Positions 1 through 7,228 of a stretch of DNA of 9,216 nucleotides are shown piece by piece; within the stretch, counting starts at the first letter, position 1, and every line of letters begins with the position of its first letter. Where the stretch lies: the NCBI GenBank assembly GCA_030043815.1, contig JASHWX010000049.1, positions 1-9,216 on the forward strand, read 5' to 3'. A program made the position numbers and the translations under genes. The notes beneath the pieces are model-generated. The model saw only the letters and a list, made by a program, of their open reading frames with translations. It was not told the origin of the DNA and did not search any database. Source of the stretch: Candidatus Rhabdochlamydia sp. Its GTDB lineage: Bacteria > Chlamydiota > Chlamydiia > Chlamydiales > Rhabdochlamydiaceae.

Positions 1-537
1 GGGGCCGAATTGCCCAAACTCGAGACATTCCGTCAATTTCCTGAATATGCGCGCAAGCTCAAAGAGCATCTCGATCCCAAAGAGGCGAAGGTGATGATGT
101 ATTGCACAGGCGGGATCCGCTGCGAGCTCTATTCTTCGCTGCTCAAAAAAGAAGGTTTTGAAAACGTTTATCAGCTCGATGGCGGAATCATCGGTTACGG
201 GCTCAAGGAAGGGAGCGAGCATTGGCGGGGAAAATTGTTTGTGTTCGATGACCGTTTGGCTGTGCCCATTGCCGACGATAAAGATGAGATCATCAGCCGC
301 TGCCGGCATTGCGATGCGCTTTCCGATGTCTATTACAACTGTGCGAACATGGACTGCAATGAACTTTTTTTGTGCTGCCCTAAGTGTGCGGATCAATTTT
401 TAGGGTGTTGCTGCGAAGCGTGCAAAGAGACGCCGCGCGTGCGGCCCTATGAAAGGTCGGGCCGTCCTAAACCTTTTCGAAGATGTCGAGAATGCGTTTT
501 TCCGTCTCTGGAAGAACAACGGTCAAGCCAGGTTTAA
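1..537 (+). CDS. trhO: tRNA uridine(34) hydroxylase, rhodanese family (5'-truncated)
   Basis: This is the C-terminal part of a TrhO/YceA (formerly UPF0176) protein. By family knowledge these enzymes carry out prephenate-independent, oxygen-dependent 5-hydroxylation of wobble uridine 34 in tRNAs. The frame is open to base 1, so the true start lies outside the window; the TTG at 10 is only the first start-like codon. The rhodanese active-site loop CTGGIRCE is visible, with its catalytic-type Cys codon at 103-105, followed by the LDGGIIGYG segment. A tail dense in cysteines follows (CRHC, then clusters spread over codons about 298-430), as is usual for the family and suggestive of metal binding. 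After the expected KPF end there are about 20 more residues (RRCRECVF onward) that run 71 bp into the convergent gene. They may be a late extension caused by loss of an earlier stop. The family call is secure. Confidence 0.93.
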   Translation, partial: GAELPKLETFRQFPEYARKLKEHLDPKEAKVMMYCTGGIRCELYSSLLKKEGFENVYQLDGGIIGYGLKEGSEHWRGKLFVFDDRLAVPIADDKDEIISRCRHCDALSDVYYNCANMDCNELFLCCPKCADQFLGCCCEACKETPRVRPYERSGRPKPFRRCRECVFPSLEEQRSSQV

Positions 538-1240
538 TGCCGCGCTCGGAAAGCTCAAAGGCGCGCATCGTGTTGCAAATTCTCCCGTCGAGGCGCACGC
601 CGATGCCGCGCGCGCCGAGCATATTTGCCCAGTCGCCGAACATTTTTAGGGTCATCTCGCAGGCGGTGATGAGAAAGACGATCTTTTTATCGGCCGCCTC
701 GAACATCTTTTCTCCGATGTAATGCACTGTCGGGATGAAAAGAGGGGTGATTTTTAGGGGAAGCATATGGACTGCTTTGCCGATGAAACATTGGCGGCAG
801 ACGGGATGGTTGGGATCGTGGATGCACTCGGCGGAAAATCTTCCCGATGGGCATTCAAAGGGCTTATGGCAGTAAGAAAATCCCACGATGAGGTGGGAAT
901 CACTTTGTTTGACGAGCTCTTCGAAGGCTTCGACAGAGGGAATTCCGTAGAAAAAAAAGTCGCCGTCGCGGGAGTACGGCTCTTTTTTTATCATCGATTT
1001 TAAGAAGTTGAAGGTATACTTGAAGGGATGTTTAAAGAAATGACGCATAAAAATGCGGTTGTGATCGTTTGATAGGAGATACTTAATGCTTTTCCATTTC
1101 AACCCTTTGGCTGTCTCTGCGGTAATTCCGGGCATGTTCGGGAGCGTGGCGAATGTTTTCAGGGGATGCTCTTTTCGAGCGCGCTCGCTGCCTTCTTCCC
1201 AAATTTTTAATTTATCCTTATATGAGCTCATTTGACCCAT
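467..1240 (-). CDS. Cysteine-rich protein of unknown function
   Basis: I do not recognise this gene with confidence. It encodes 257 residues with a basic, helical N-terminal third (about 1-90) and no signal peptide or membrane segment. All seven cysteines fall in residues 124-222: C124, C130, C139, C148, C151, C194 and C222. The first five form a C-x5-C-x8-C-x8-C-x2-C cluster that could hold zinc or an Fe-S centre. The later ACE and RICNT segments are faintly reminiscent of the cysteine-bearing DUF116 family, but that is a weak impression. The start is uncertain: ATG at 1240 and ATG at 1231 (Met4) are both possible, and neither has a Shine-Dalgarno sequence. A possible promoter at 1239-1268 would favour 1231. 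The 3' end overlaps trhO by 71 bp and the 5' end overlaps the SNF2 gene by about 10-19 bp. The continuous frame, ordinary amino-acid composition and structured cysteine pattern argue that it is real. Confidence 0.8.
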   Translation of the reverse strand: MGQMSSYKDKLKIWEEGSERARKEHPLKTFATLPNMPGITAETAKGLKWKSIKYLLSNDHNRIFMRHFFKHPFKYTFNFLKSMIKKEPYSRDGDFFFYGIPSVEAFEELVKQSDSHLIVGFSYCHKPFECPSGRFSAECIHDPNHPVCRQCFIGKAVHMLPLKITPLFIPTVHYIGEKMFEAADKKIVFLITACEMTLKMFGDWANMLGARGIGVRLDGRICNTMRAFELSERGIKPGLTVVLPETEKRILDIFEKV

Positions 1241-3384
1241 TCTACCAAGGAAAGAAGGTAATTGTCGACCCTTTCACTCCCATGGATGTCTACTATGAGG
1301 CGGAGCTGCTCTCTTCCGATTCTGCAAAAATCACACCCTGCTGGAAACTTGGGGCTCAATCAGGGCCCCTGCACGCTTGTCAGGAGGTCCGTTTTCCTTG
1401 GGTATTGATGAACTGGGTCGCTCGAAAAATGAACGAGCGGGTGGAATTTGTTGGGGCCAAGGTGATGAAAGGGGCGGAATTGACCCGATTTTTAAATGAG
1501 GTCGATGTCCACTGGAAATCGGAAAAGCCCTCGTCGGAGCCCCTTCCCATTTTGCAGCTGACGGACAGGCATGGGGCCTTTGCGAACCTGCTCTTTGATT
1601 ATGGAGTCTTTGGAAAGAAGAGTCCCCAAGCAGAAAAAGGGTGGGAAAACGACTTGCTGGAGACTGATTTCATCAAGAAGATTGTCGGCGCGTCCCATTA
1701 TTACTGCCCGATGGACAAAGTGGCGAAGAGCTTGACCTTTTTACTTGAAATCGGATGGACAATCCTTGACTTCAAAGGCAGACGGGTGATGCGTCAAAAA
1801 AAAGTCGATCTCGAGGCGACTTTTTCTCAAGAGGCGATCGCGGTTAAAGCAAAATTTCATTACGGCGGCCATGAGGTCGACCTCCAAGATGTGGGCGGAG
1901 CATTCAATCGAAGAGAGCAATTTGTCGAGCTTACCCTTGAGAGCGTAGGTTTAGTGGAGTTCAACCCAAACTGGGCCGATTTGATCGACCACGTCTCCGA
2001 AGGAAAATTGAAAAAAAATCAGCTTGGGGTTCTGCTTCCCTTACTTGACGAACTCCAGATTCCTACTCCCCAAATGCCGCCCGTTAACCTCGCTCATGCC
2101 TTTCAAGGGACACTTTTTTCCTATCAAAATGAGGGGCTCCAATGGCTCAAGTTCTTAAATGATGAGGGATTGGGAGGATTGCTCGCTGATGAAATGGGAC
2201 TCGGTAAAACTGTTCAAGTCCTGGCATTTTTTTCCTGCTGCACTCTGACGCGTCCTATTTTGATCGTCGTGCCCACTTCGCTTCTTTTCAATTGGCAGAG
2301 GGAATTTGAGAAATTTTTGCCGTCCCTTGCGGTCTATCGGCACGAGGGGAAGGACCGGCTGACAGCACGAGAAGAACTTGCGGCAAAACCGATCATCTTG
2401 ACCTCCTATGCATTGCTTCGCATCGACGCAGAAATTATCCAATCTATTGATTATCAATGTATTGTGCTCGATGAGGGCCAAGCGATCAAAAATGCCGAAA
2501 GCCAAACGGCGTGCATTTGTTTTAAGCTAAAAAGCGATTTTCGCCTTGTGATCACAGGCACCCCGATTGAAAATCGGATCGAGGACCTGCATTCGATCTT
2601 TCAGTTTTTAAGTCCCGATCTGCTCGATAAAAAGATGCCTCTTGAACTCATTAAGAAAAAGATCCGCCCATTTCTTTTGAGGCGAAAGAAAGAGCAAGTC
2701 GCCTTGCAGCTTCCCCCCAAGCTCGAACAGATTGTCTATGTCGAAATGTCCGAGCGCGAGCGGCAAATCTACGAACAATGGCTTAAAAGCGCTAGGACCA
2801 AGGAGCGCCGGATAGAAATTTTAGAGGCGATTTTACGGCTGCGCCAGCTTTGCGATCATCCTTTGCTAGTGGGAGAAGAAGAGGGCAGCTCTAAGTTAGA
2901 GCGCCTGATGGCAGATCTTCAAGAGGTCGTCGAAGAAAAGCGCAAAGTCTTGGTCTATAGTCAATTTACGCAAATGCTTGGTCTCATTCGAAGAGAGGTT
3001 CATGAGAAAGGCTGGAATTATGTCTATCTCGACGGCAGCACAAAGGACCGGGAAACCCCCGTCAGGCAATTTCAAAGCGATGCGGACGTCTCGATCTTCT
3101 TGATCAGCCTCAAAGCGGGCGGTGTGGGCTTGAACCTGACGGCCGCAGACTACGTCTTTCTTTATGATCCTTGGTGGAATGAGGCGGTCGAGCGGCAAGC
3201 GATCGACCGGGCGCACAGGCTCGGCAAAACGGGGACCGTGATTGCGCGCCGCTACATCACTGCCCTGAGCATCGAAGAGAAGATCATGAAGCTCAAAGCG
3301 AGCAAAAATGCTCTCTCTGACCATCTGCTGGATTCAGAGTTCGAAATTTTAAGCCTCGATGATCTTAAACAACTACTCTTCTAA
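1222..3384 (+). CDS. SNF2-family DNA-dependent ATPase/helicase
   Basis: This is a superfamily 2 SWI/SNF-type ATPase, which by family knowledge translocates on double-stranded DNA and remodels bound proteins. Numbering from the ATG at 1222 gives 720 residues. The first ~300 residues have no motif I recognise; bacterial SNF2 proteins often carry a SNF2-associated domain there. The helicase core follows: motif I DEMGLGKT (Lys about 329), motif II DEGQ (417-420, the usual bacterial replacement for DEAH), motif III TGTP (from 445), an RPFLLRRKKEQV bridge, motif IV-like KVLVYSQF, motif V GGVGLNLTAADYV (from about 633) and motif VI DRAHRLG (arginines 663 and 666). All catalytic elements are intact. 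An upstream ATG at 1153 is in frame but lies deep inside the opposing gene, so 1222 is preferred; 1282 is a further alternative. No start has a clear Shine-Dalgarno sequence. A purine-rich stretch at 1247-1258 is too far from 1282 to serve it well. The last 12 bp overlap the next gene. Confidence 0.95.
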   Translation: MSSFDPFYQGKKVIVDPFTPMDVYYEAELLSSDSAKITPCWKLGAQSGPLHACQEVRFPWVLMNWVARKMNERVEFVGAKVMKGAELTRFLNEVDVHWKSEKPSSEPLPILQLTDRHGAFANLLFDYGVFGKKSPQAEKGWENDLLETDFIKKIVGASHYYCPMDKVAKSLTFLLEIGWTILDFKGRRVMRQKKVDLEATFSQEAIAVKAKFHYGGHEVDLQDVGGAFNRREQFVELTLESVGLVEFNPNWADLIDHVSEGKLKKNQLGVLLPLLDELQIPTPQMPPVNLAHAFQGTLFSYQNEGLQWLKFLNDEGLGGLLADEMGLGKTVQVLAFFSCCTLTRPILIVVPTSLLFNWQREFEKFLPSLAVYRHEGKDRLTAREELAAKPIILTSYALLRIDAEIIQSIDYQCIVLDEGQAIKNAESQTACICFKLKSDFRLVITGTPIENRIEDLHSIFQFLSPDLLDKKMPLELIKKKIRPFLLRRKKEQVALQLPPKLEQIVYVEMSERERQIYEQWLKSARTKERRIEILEAILRLRQLCDHPLLVGEEEGSSKLERLMADLQEVVEEKRKVLVYSQFTQMLGLIRREVHEKGWNYVYLDGSTKDRETPVRQFQSDADVSIFLISLKAGGVGLNLTAADYVFLYDPWWNEAVERQAIDRAHRLGKTGTVIARRYITALSIEEKIMKLKASKNALSDHLLDSEFEILSLDDLKQLLF
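1239..1268 (-). promoter_or_regulatory. Possible promoter of the cysteine-rich gene
   Basis: Read on the minus strand, TCGACA (1268-1263) and TAGAAT (1244-1239) are separated by 18 bp, each 5/6 to the vegetative sigma consensus. The -10 box overlaps the first ATG (1240) of the gene. A transcript from here would start near 1232 and be essentially leaderless at the second ATG (1231). The whole element lies inside the first codons of the divergent SNF2 gene. It was found by eye and could be chance. Confidence 0.3.
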
Positions 3385-3558
3385 ATCTTGCATCTTATCT
3401 TGTTCGATCAATTCTCGCGCTGCGAACTTGAGTGTCTTTAGCCCTTCTTCAAAGCCCACTTCTCTGAGCAGCTGGTCGAGGTAGCGGATTTCTGTCTGGA
3501 GTTGGTCATTGATCGACTCCAGCTCCGAGATCCTCTTTTGCATCTCATCCTTCGTCAT
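3373..3558 (-). CDS. Small coiled-coil protein of unknown function
   Basis: The gene encodes 61 residues. Residues about 5-35 show heptad-like spacing of Ile/Leu (I10, L13, I16, L20, I24, L27, L31) with charged residues between, predicting a short coiled coil. A second amphipathic helix follows (about 38-60), with a very acidic end. There is no signal peptide or membrane segment, so it is probably a soluble oligomer or adaptor. A strong Shine-Dalgarno sequence (GGAGGA on the minus strand, at 3562-3567) sits correctly before the ATG, and a plausible promoter precedes it. Both support a real gene despite its size. Its 3' end overlaps the SNF2 gene by 12 bp. The convergent orientation gives no reason to assume a joint function. 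I cannot name it. Confidence 0.8.
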   Translation of the reverse strand: MTKDEMQKRISELESINDQLQTEIRYLDQLLREVGFEEGLKTLKFAARELIEQDKMQDLEE

Positions 3559-3576
3559 ACTTCCTCCATTTGTTCA

Positions 3577-3605
3577 AATAAAGATAGATGCGAAAAGTGT
3601 GCCAA
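3577..3605 (-). promoter_or_regulatory. Candidate promoter of the coiled-coil gene
   Basis: On the minus strand TTGGCA (3605-3600, 5/6 to the -35 consensus) and TTTATT (3582-3577, 4/6 to the -10) are separated by 17 bp. Transcription would begin roughly 10-12 nt before the ATG at 3558, leaving just enough leader for the GGAGGA ribosome-binding site. It lies in the 82-bp space shared with the divergent lipoprotein gene. No equally good plus-strand promoter was found there. Confidence 0.4.
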
Positions 3606-3640
3606 ACGAGTAGTATGACAAAAAAACAAGGGGCCCAAAA

Positions 3641-3862
3641 ATGAGAATTCTTTTTTCGATGTTGCTTTTGCTCTCCGCCTGCAGTCCGAAAGAGGAAGAG
3701 CAAGAGCCCGATTATGACAACATGGTGATGGCAGACGTCGAAGACCCTGAAATGACTGCAGGGCCGGAAGAAGATCGGAAGTTCATTACCGATCTTCTCC
3801 CCGATCCCCAGGAAACAGCGATATTCGAGGACGTCAATGGCGTTGAGGCGCCAATAGAGTAG
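3641..3862 (+). CDS. Small acidic lipoprotein
   Basis: The gene encodes 73 residues. A short hydrophobic signal (residues 1-13) ends in a lipobox LSAC with Cys14, predicting lipid attachment and membrane anchoring after type II signal peptidase processing. The mature part has about 20 Asp/Glu and only three Lys/Arg, no cysteine beyond the anchor and no recognisable domain, so it is probably largely unstructured. An AGGGG ribosome-binding site lies 7 nt before the ATG, which fixes the start. The 3' end overlaps the convergent MORN-like lipoprotein gene by 29 bp. The function is unknown. It could be an envelope spacer or a partner of another envelope protein, but nothing here shows that. Confidence 0.75.
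   Translation: MRILFSMLLLLSACSPKEEEQEPDYDNMVMADVEDPEMTAGPEEDRKFITDLLPDPQETAIFEDVNGVEAPIE
3769..3798. repeat. Inverted repeat, 10-bp perfect stem with 10-nt loop
   Basis: AGAAGATCGG (3769-3778) and CCGATCTTCT (3789-3798) are exact reverse complements around a 10-nt loop. The hairpin is inside the lipoprotein gene and 36 nt past the stop of the convergent MORN-like gene. It could therefore act as a 3'-end structure for the pheT operon transcript. No T-run follows on either strand, so it is not a canonical intrinsic terminator. It may simply be coding sequence. Confidence 0.4.
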
Positions 3863-4835
3863 AGTTATTGATGATCATCTCGTCTAATTGCGACAGCTCG
3901 TCGAATTTGTTCTTGCTGACAGCTTCGCCATCGTAAAACCACTGTTTTTCAGGGCGGCCGTCGATGAAATAGACAGAGGGGCCGTGCTTTTGGCCGTTGT
4001 TCCAGACAATTTCTTGGGAAAGGATATTGCCATCGATGTAATGGCGCTCCAGCCCGTTTTTCTGGCCATAGAGATAAGAAATCTCGAGGTAGCGGACGCC
4101 GCTTTTAAAATAGGTCGATCTGCCGTGCAATTGGCCATTGACCCATTCTTCAATGGCAAGCGGCTCGCCTGTTTTAGCATAGGTGCGCTTTTCCCCATGT
4201 AAACAATTGCGGAAATAATAAGCGATGCTCTCAGGCGCGCCACCGGGATAATAAGTTTCTCGTTTGACGGGGTACCCCTGTTCAAAGACTTCACGGGCGA
4301 TCAGAACGCCATTGCGATCGCGCTCAGTGCGCAGGCCGATCCCTTTTTCAATGCGCGTCTCGATTTCGTTATTGAGAGTGAAATATTGCCCATCGAGCAG
4401 CTCTTCGCCGACAAATTCTTCCACAAGCATCGGAGAGCCTTCCGCAAACCATTTCGTCACAGAATGGCGGGTTGGAGAGAGCTTGACGAATTCTTCGACA
4501 GGCATTCCCGCGATGTCATAGAAGATCTCTTTGACCTTGATGCCTTGATTGTAGAGCGCATAGTGTTCGACAGTTTGACTATGTGGATAGGTATGTGATA
4601 CGGGGCCGTGGAGCTGGCCATTTTCATAGGTCTCCGTCACCGTAACGCCATTGTTTTTGAGGGTGATCACTTGCCCTGGGTAATTCTTTGCTTCCCATTC
4701 ATCTTGGGAGACAGCATAGCCGTATTTGTGGATGTAGCGTTGGGAGACGACTCCCTGATCTTCTTTGTTGTTGTTTCCGCATCCAGTTAGGACGAGAGCC
4801 AGAGATCCCAAGAGTGCAAACACTGTGCTTTTCAT
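3834..4835 (-). CDS. Lipoprotein with MORN-like (YwqK-type) repeats
   Basis: The gene encodes 333 residues. The N-terminus is a lipoprotein signal: Lys2, a hydrophobic stretch, and lipobox LTGC with Cys19. A polar GNNNKED linker follows. The remainder carries degenerate repeats of about 22-24 residues with the core [YVN]-x-G-Q-x-[HN]-G followed by an aromatic strand: NGQLHG at 72-77, a variant at 210-214, NGQLHG at 233-238, GQKNG at 257-261 and NGQKHG at 280-285. These are MORN_2/YwqK-type beta-hairpin repeats, in this setting probably a protein- or surface-binding scaffold in the envelope. The gene starts 4 nt after the pheT stop. Its AGGAG ribosome-binding site (4845-4849) lies inside the last codons of pheT, so translational coupling is likely. 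Databases often label such repeats as an antitoxin; no toxin is present here. Confidence 0.85.
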   Translation of the reverse strand: MKSTVFALLGSLALVLTGCGNNNKEDQGVVSQRYIHKYGYAVSQDEWEAKNYPGQVITLKNNGVTVTETYENGQLHGPVSHTYPHSQTVEHYALYNQGIKVKEIFYDIAGMPVEEFVKLSPTRHSVTKWFAEGSPMLVEEFVGEELLDGQYFTLNNEIETRIEKGIGLRTERDRNGVLIAREVFEQGYPVKRETYYPGGAPESIAYYFRNCLHGEKRTYAKTGEPLAIEEWVNGQLHGRSTYFKSGVRYLEISYLYGQKNGLERHYIDGNILSQEIVWNNGQKHGPSVYFIDGRPEKQWFYDGEAVSKNKFDELSQLDEMIINNSTLLAPQRH

Positions 4836-4839
4836 GAGT

Positions 4840-7188
4840 TTATGCTCCTAAATTTTTCCCCACTTCACCCGTGATGCGCGCATGTTCGCGCTCGACTGTT
4901 TCAAAGGCAATGGTCTTACTTAAGTCGCGATAGAAGAAGCGGAAAGTTGCATTTTTCTTATCTTTGCCGATTTGCTCGCTTTTGTAAAGATCTAAAAGCT
5001 CGACATTTTCCAAAATCTTAGAATGTATGGAACGGATCGCGCGCAAAACATTCTCGATAGGCATCGTTTCGTTCAGCGTCACCGTCCAATCGCGTTCTGA
5101 ACCTGGGAATGCAGACGGCATCACGACCTTCCAGTTCTTTGGAATCAATGGGATTAATTCGTGAAGGTTGATTTCCGAGAAAAAGATCCGCTGGGGCACG
5201 TCGATTTTTCGCACGAGATCGGGATGGACCTCGCCTAAAACCCCGACGACCGCATCTCCTTTTTTCACGCGGGCTTGTCTGCCTGGATGCAGCGTATGCA
5301 AATGAGAGGGTTCGAACCGCAAATTTTCAATTTTCAGTCCGGAGAGCAGATTTTCGATCATCCCCTTGAGATCGAAAAAGTCGAATTCTTCAGGTTTTGG
5401 GTCCCAATGATAGGGCGCGCGTTTTCCCGATAAAATAATTCCTGCTACTGAAGGCTCTACATATTGCTGCCGATCTTTGAAGTGAATCCTGCCCACTTCA
5501 AATCCAGCGACGGTCGGATTTCCGTGGTCCCAATTGTATTTGACCGCTTGTAAAAGTCCAGGAAGCAAGGAAGACCGCAAGACGGATTGATCGATCGATC
5601 GCGAGTGCAGCACGGAAATCAGCGTATCTTTGTCCATGCCAGCTTCGATCGTCATCGCAGCTTGGGCCGGGCTGATCAGATCGCACGACATCATCTCCTG
5701 CAGTCCTTGCGCGGCAAGGCGTTCGCGGATGTCCTTTTCTAAAAGGAAAAGCGGCGCGTGGGCAATGGTCGATGAGACATGAAGGGGAGAGGGTTTTGGA
5801 ATGAGATTGTAGCCGTAGACGATGGCGACCTCTTCTATAAGATCGATCTCTGCCCCAATATCGCCTCGGAAGGTAGGCACAGTGACGAGGAATGTTTTTT
5901 CGTCGACATGCATCCCCAAACGGCGGAAAATCGCGGCAATCTCGCTATGGCTTAAGCTCGTCCCAAGCAGCGCATTGACGCGCTCAGGGCGGCATGCAAT
6001 TTTCTTTTCATGGAACTCGTGAGATTTTTCTTGGCTGATGACTTTGGAGGCTTTTCCGCCAGCGACCTCGCATAGCAGTGCAGCAGCGTAGCGCAATCTT
6101 TCGACGACAGCGCTTGGATCGATCCCTTTTTCAAAACGCTGAGCAGAATCGGTCTTAAAGCCGAGCAGGCGTCCCGTCTTGCGCACAGCTTGCGGCGTAA
6201 AATAAGCAGCCTCGATCAGAACATTTTTTGTCGATTCAGTCACAGAGGAATTTTTTCCGCCGATCACTCCTGCAAAGGCAAGCGGTTTTTTGGCATCGCA
6301 AATTAAAAGCGCCTCAGGAGGAATTAAATGCACCGCATCATCGAGCGTCTCAAGTTCTTTGTAATCTGTCTGCGACACCACAAAGAGGGCATCCCCTTCG
6401 ATCTTGTCCGCATCGAACATGTGCAGAGGCTGGCCAAATTCCAGCATCACGAGATTTCCCACATCCACGACATTGTTGATGCTGCGAAGGCCGCACGCCT
6501 CGAGCTTTTTTGACAGCCACGCAGGCGACGGCCCCACTTGGACAGCGCTGACGGCAAGGCAGGCGTAAGCGTGGCATTGCCTTTTATCGATCAATTCTAC
6601 ACGAAAAGCAGCATCGCCCTCTTGCTTCAGCTCAAACCGATGCGCTTTAAGGGGCAAATTCAGCAGCGCAGAAAGTGCGCGCGCAATCCCATAAATGCTG
6701 AAGCAATGACCCAGATTGGGAGTCAACGAAACATCCAGGATCACATCTGAAAAATAAGCGCCCAGATCTTTGCCGACTTCAAACTCTTCCCCGAGCTCCA
6801 TGATTCCTTTACCGCCAGCCCCAAGTCCCAGCTCATCGGCAGCGCAAAGCATTCCAAACGATTCCACATCGCGGATTTTGCTCTTTTTGATCTTGAATTC
6901 GGGCAAAACCGCCCCGATTTTGGCAAATGCCACTTTAAGTCCAGCGCGGCAATTCGGCGCGCCGCAGACCACTTGAAATTCTTCTTTGCCATCCGTTACT
7001 TTTGCTACGCAGAGGCGATCGGCAAACGGATGCTTGTTTGTCTCTAACACCTGCCCGACGACGACACCTGAAAACTTCAAAGCAGAAGCCTCCACGCCCT
7101 CAACCTCGATGCCAGCCAAGGTCAACGCCTCATCAGGGATTTCTGTCAGAGGTAAATATTCTTTTAGCCAAGATAAAGGAACTTTCAT
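4840..7188 (-). CDS. pheT: Phenylalanyl-tRNA synthetase beta subunit
   Basis: PheT pairs with PheS in an alpha2-beta2 enzyme that charges tRNA-Phe in the cytoplasm. The protein has 782 residues, close to the usual ~790-800. Visible in order are the family N-terminus MKVPLSWLKEYLPL, an EMAP/OB-type tRNA-binding domain at about 40-150 (NKHPFADRL, VCGAPN), the B3/B4 editing region at about 205-380 (NNVVDVGN, FGQPLHMFD, GVIGG), a B5 domain, the catalytic-like core (FEVGRIHF) and a C-terminal anticodon-binding FDX-ACB domain at about 690-782 (FPGSERDWT, ERDRNG-free). The frame is open upstream to 7290, but the 34 extra residues are arginine-rich, do not match the family and overlap the divergent gene, so ATG 7188 is the start. 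No Shine-Dalgarno sequence precedes it. pheS is not in the window. The MORN-like lipoprotein gene follows 4 nt downstream in the same operon. Confidence 0.97.
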   Translation of the reverse strand: MKVPLSWLKEYLPLTEIPDEALTLAGIEVEGVEASALKFSGVVVGQVLETNKHPFADRLCVAKVTDGKEEFQVVCGAPNCRAGLKVAFAKIGAVLPEFKIKKSKIRDVESFGMLCAADELGLGAGGKGIMELGEEFEVGKDLGAYFSDVILDVSLTPNLGHCFSIYGIARALSALLNLPLKAHRFELKQEGDAAFRVELIDKRQCHAYACLAVSAVQVGPSPAWLSKKLEACGLRSINNVVDVGNLVMLEFGQPLHMFDADKIEGDALFVVSQTDYKELETLDDAVHLIPPEALLICDAKKPLAFAGVIGGKNSSVTESTKNVLIEAAYFTPQAVRKTGRLLGFKTDSAQRFEKGIDPSAVVERLRYAAALLCEVAGGKASKVISQEKSHEFHEKKIACRPERVNALLGTSLSHSEIAAIFRRLGMHVDEKTFLVTVPTFRGDIGAEIDLIEEVAIVYGYNLIPKPSPLHVSSTIAHAPLFLLEKDIRERLAAQGLQEMMSCDLISPAQAAMTIEAGMDKDTLISVLHSRSIDQSVLRSSLLPGLLQAVKYNWDHGNPTVAGFEVGRIHFKDRQQYVEPSVAGIILSGKRAPYHWDPKPEEFDFFDLKGMIENLLSGLKIENLRFEPSHLHTLHPGRQARVKKGDAVVGVLGEVHPDLVRKIDVPQRIFFSEINLHELIPLIPKNWKVVMPSAFPGSERDWTVTLNETMPIENVLRAIRSIHSKILENVELLDLYKSEQIGKDKKNATFRFFYRDLSKTIAFETVEREHARITGEVGKNLGA

Positions 7189-7198
7189 ATGATGAGTA

Positions 7199-7228
7199 TT
7201 TATACCAAACTCAAGCAAAATCATGCAA
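7199..7228 (-). promoter_or_regulatory. Candidate pheT promoter
   Basis: On the minus strand TTGCAT (7228-7223) and TATAAA (7204-7199) are 18 bp apart. The -10 box ends 10 nt before the pheT ATG, which predicts a leader of only about 4 nt and fits the missing ribosome-binding site. The -35 hexamer coincides exactly with the ATG CAA that opens the divergent LysM gene. The -35 match is modest (3/6), so this is tentative. Confidence 0.35.

Noticed and set aside
1153..1221. Longer SNF2 start at ATG 1153
   Set aside because: It would overlap the opposing gene by 88 bp and adds residues with no family resemblance; the ATG at 1222 is more economical.
2155..2505. Minus-strand frames inside SNF2 (also 2896-3324)
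   Set aside because: No ribosome-binding sites or recognisable motifs, and the opposite frame carries intact helicase motifs over the same bases.
3834..4835. Toxin-antitoxin function for the YwqK-type repeat protein
   Set aside because: The label comes from database naming of the repeats; the protein is a lipoprotein and no toxin gene adjoins it.
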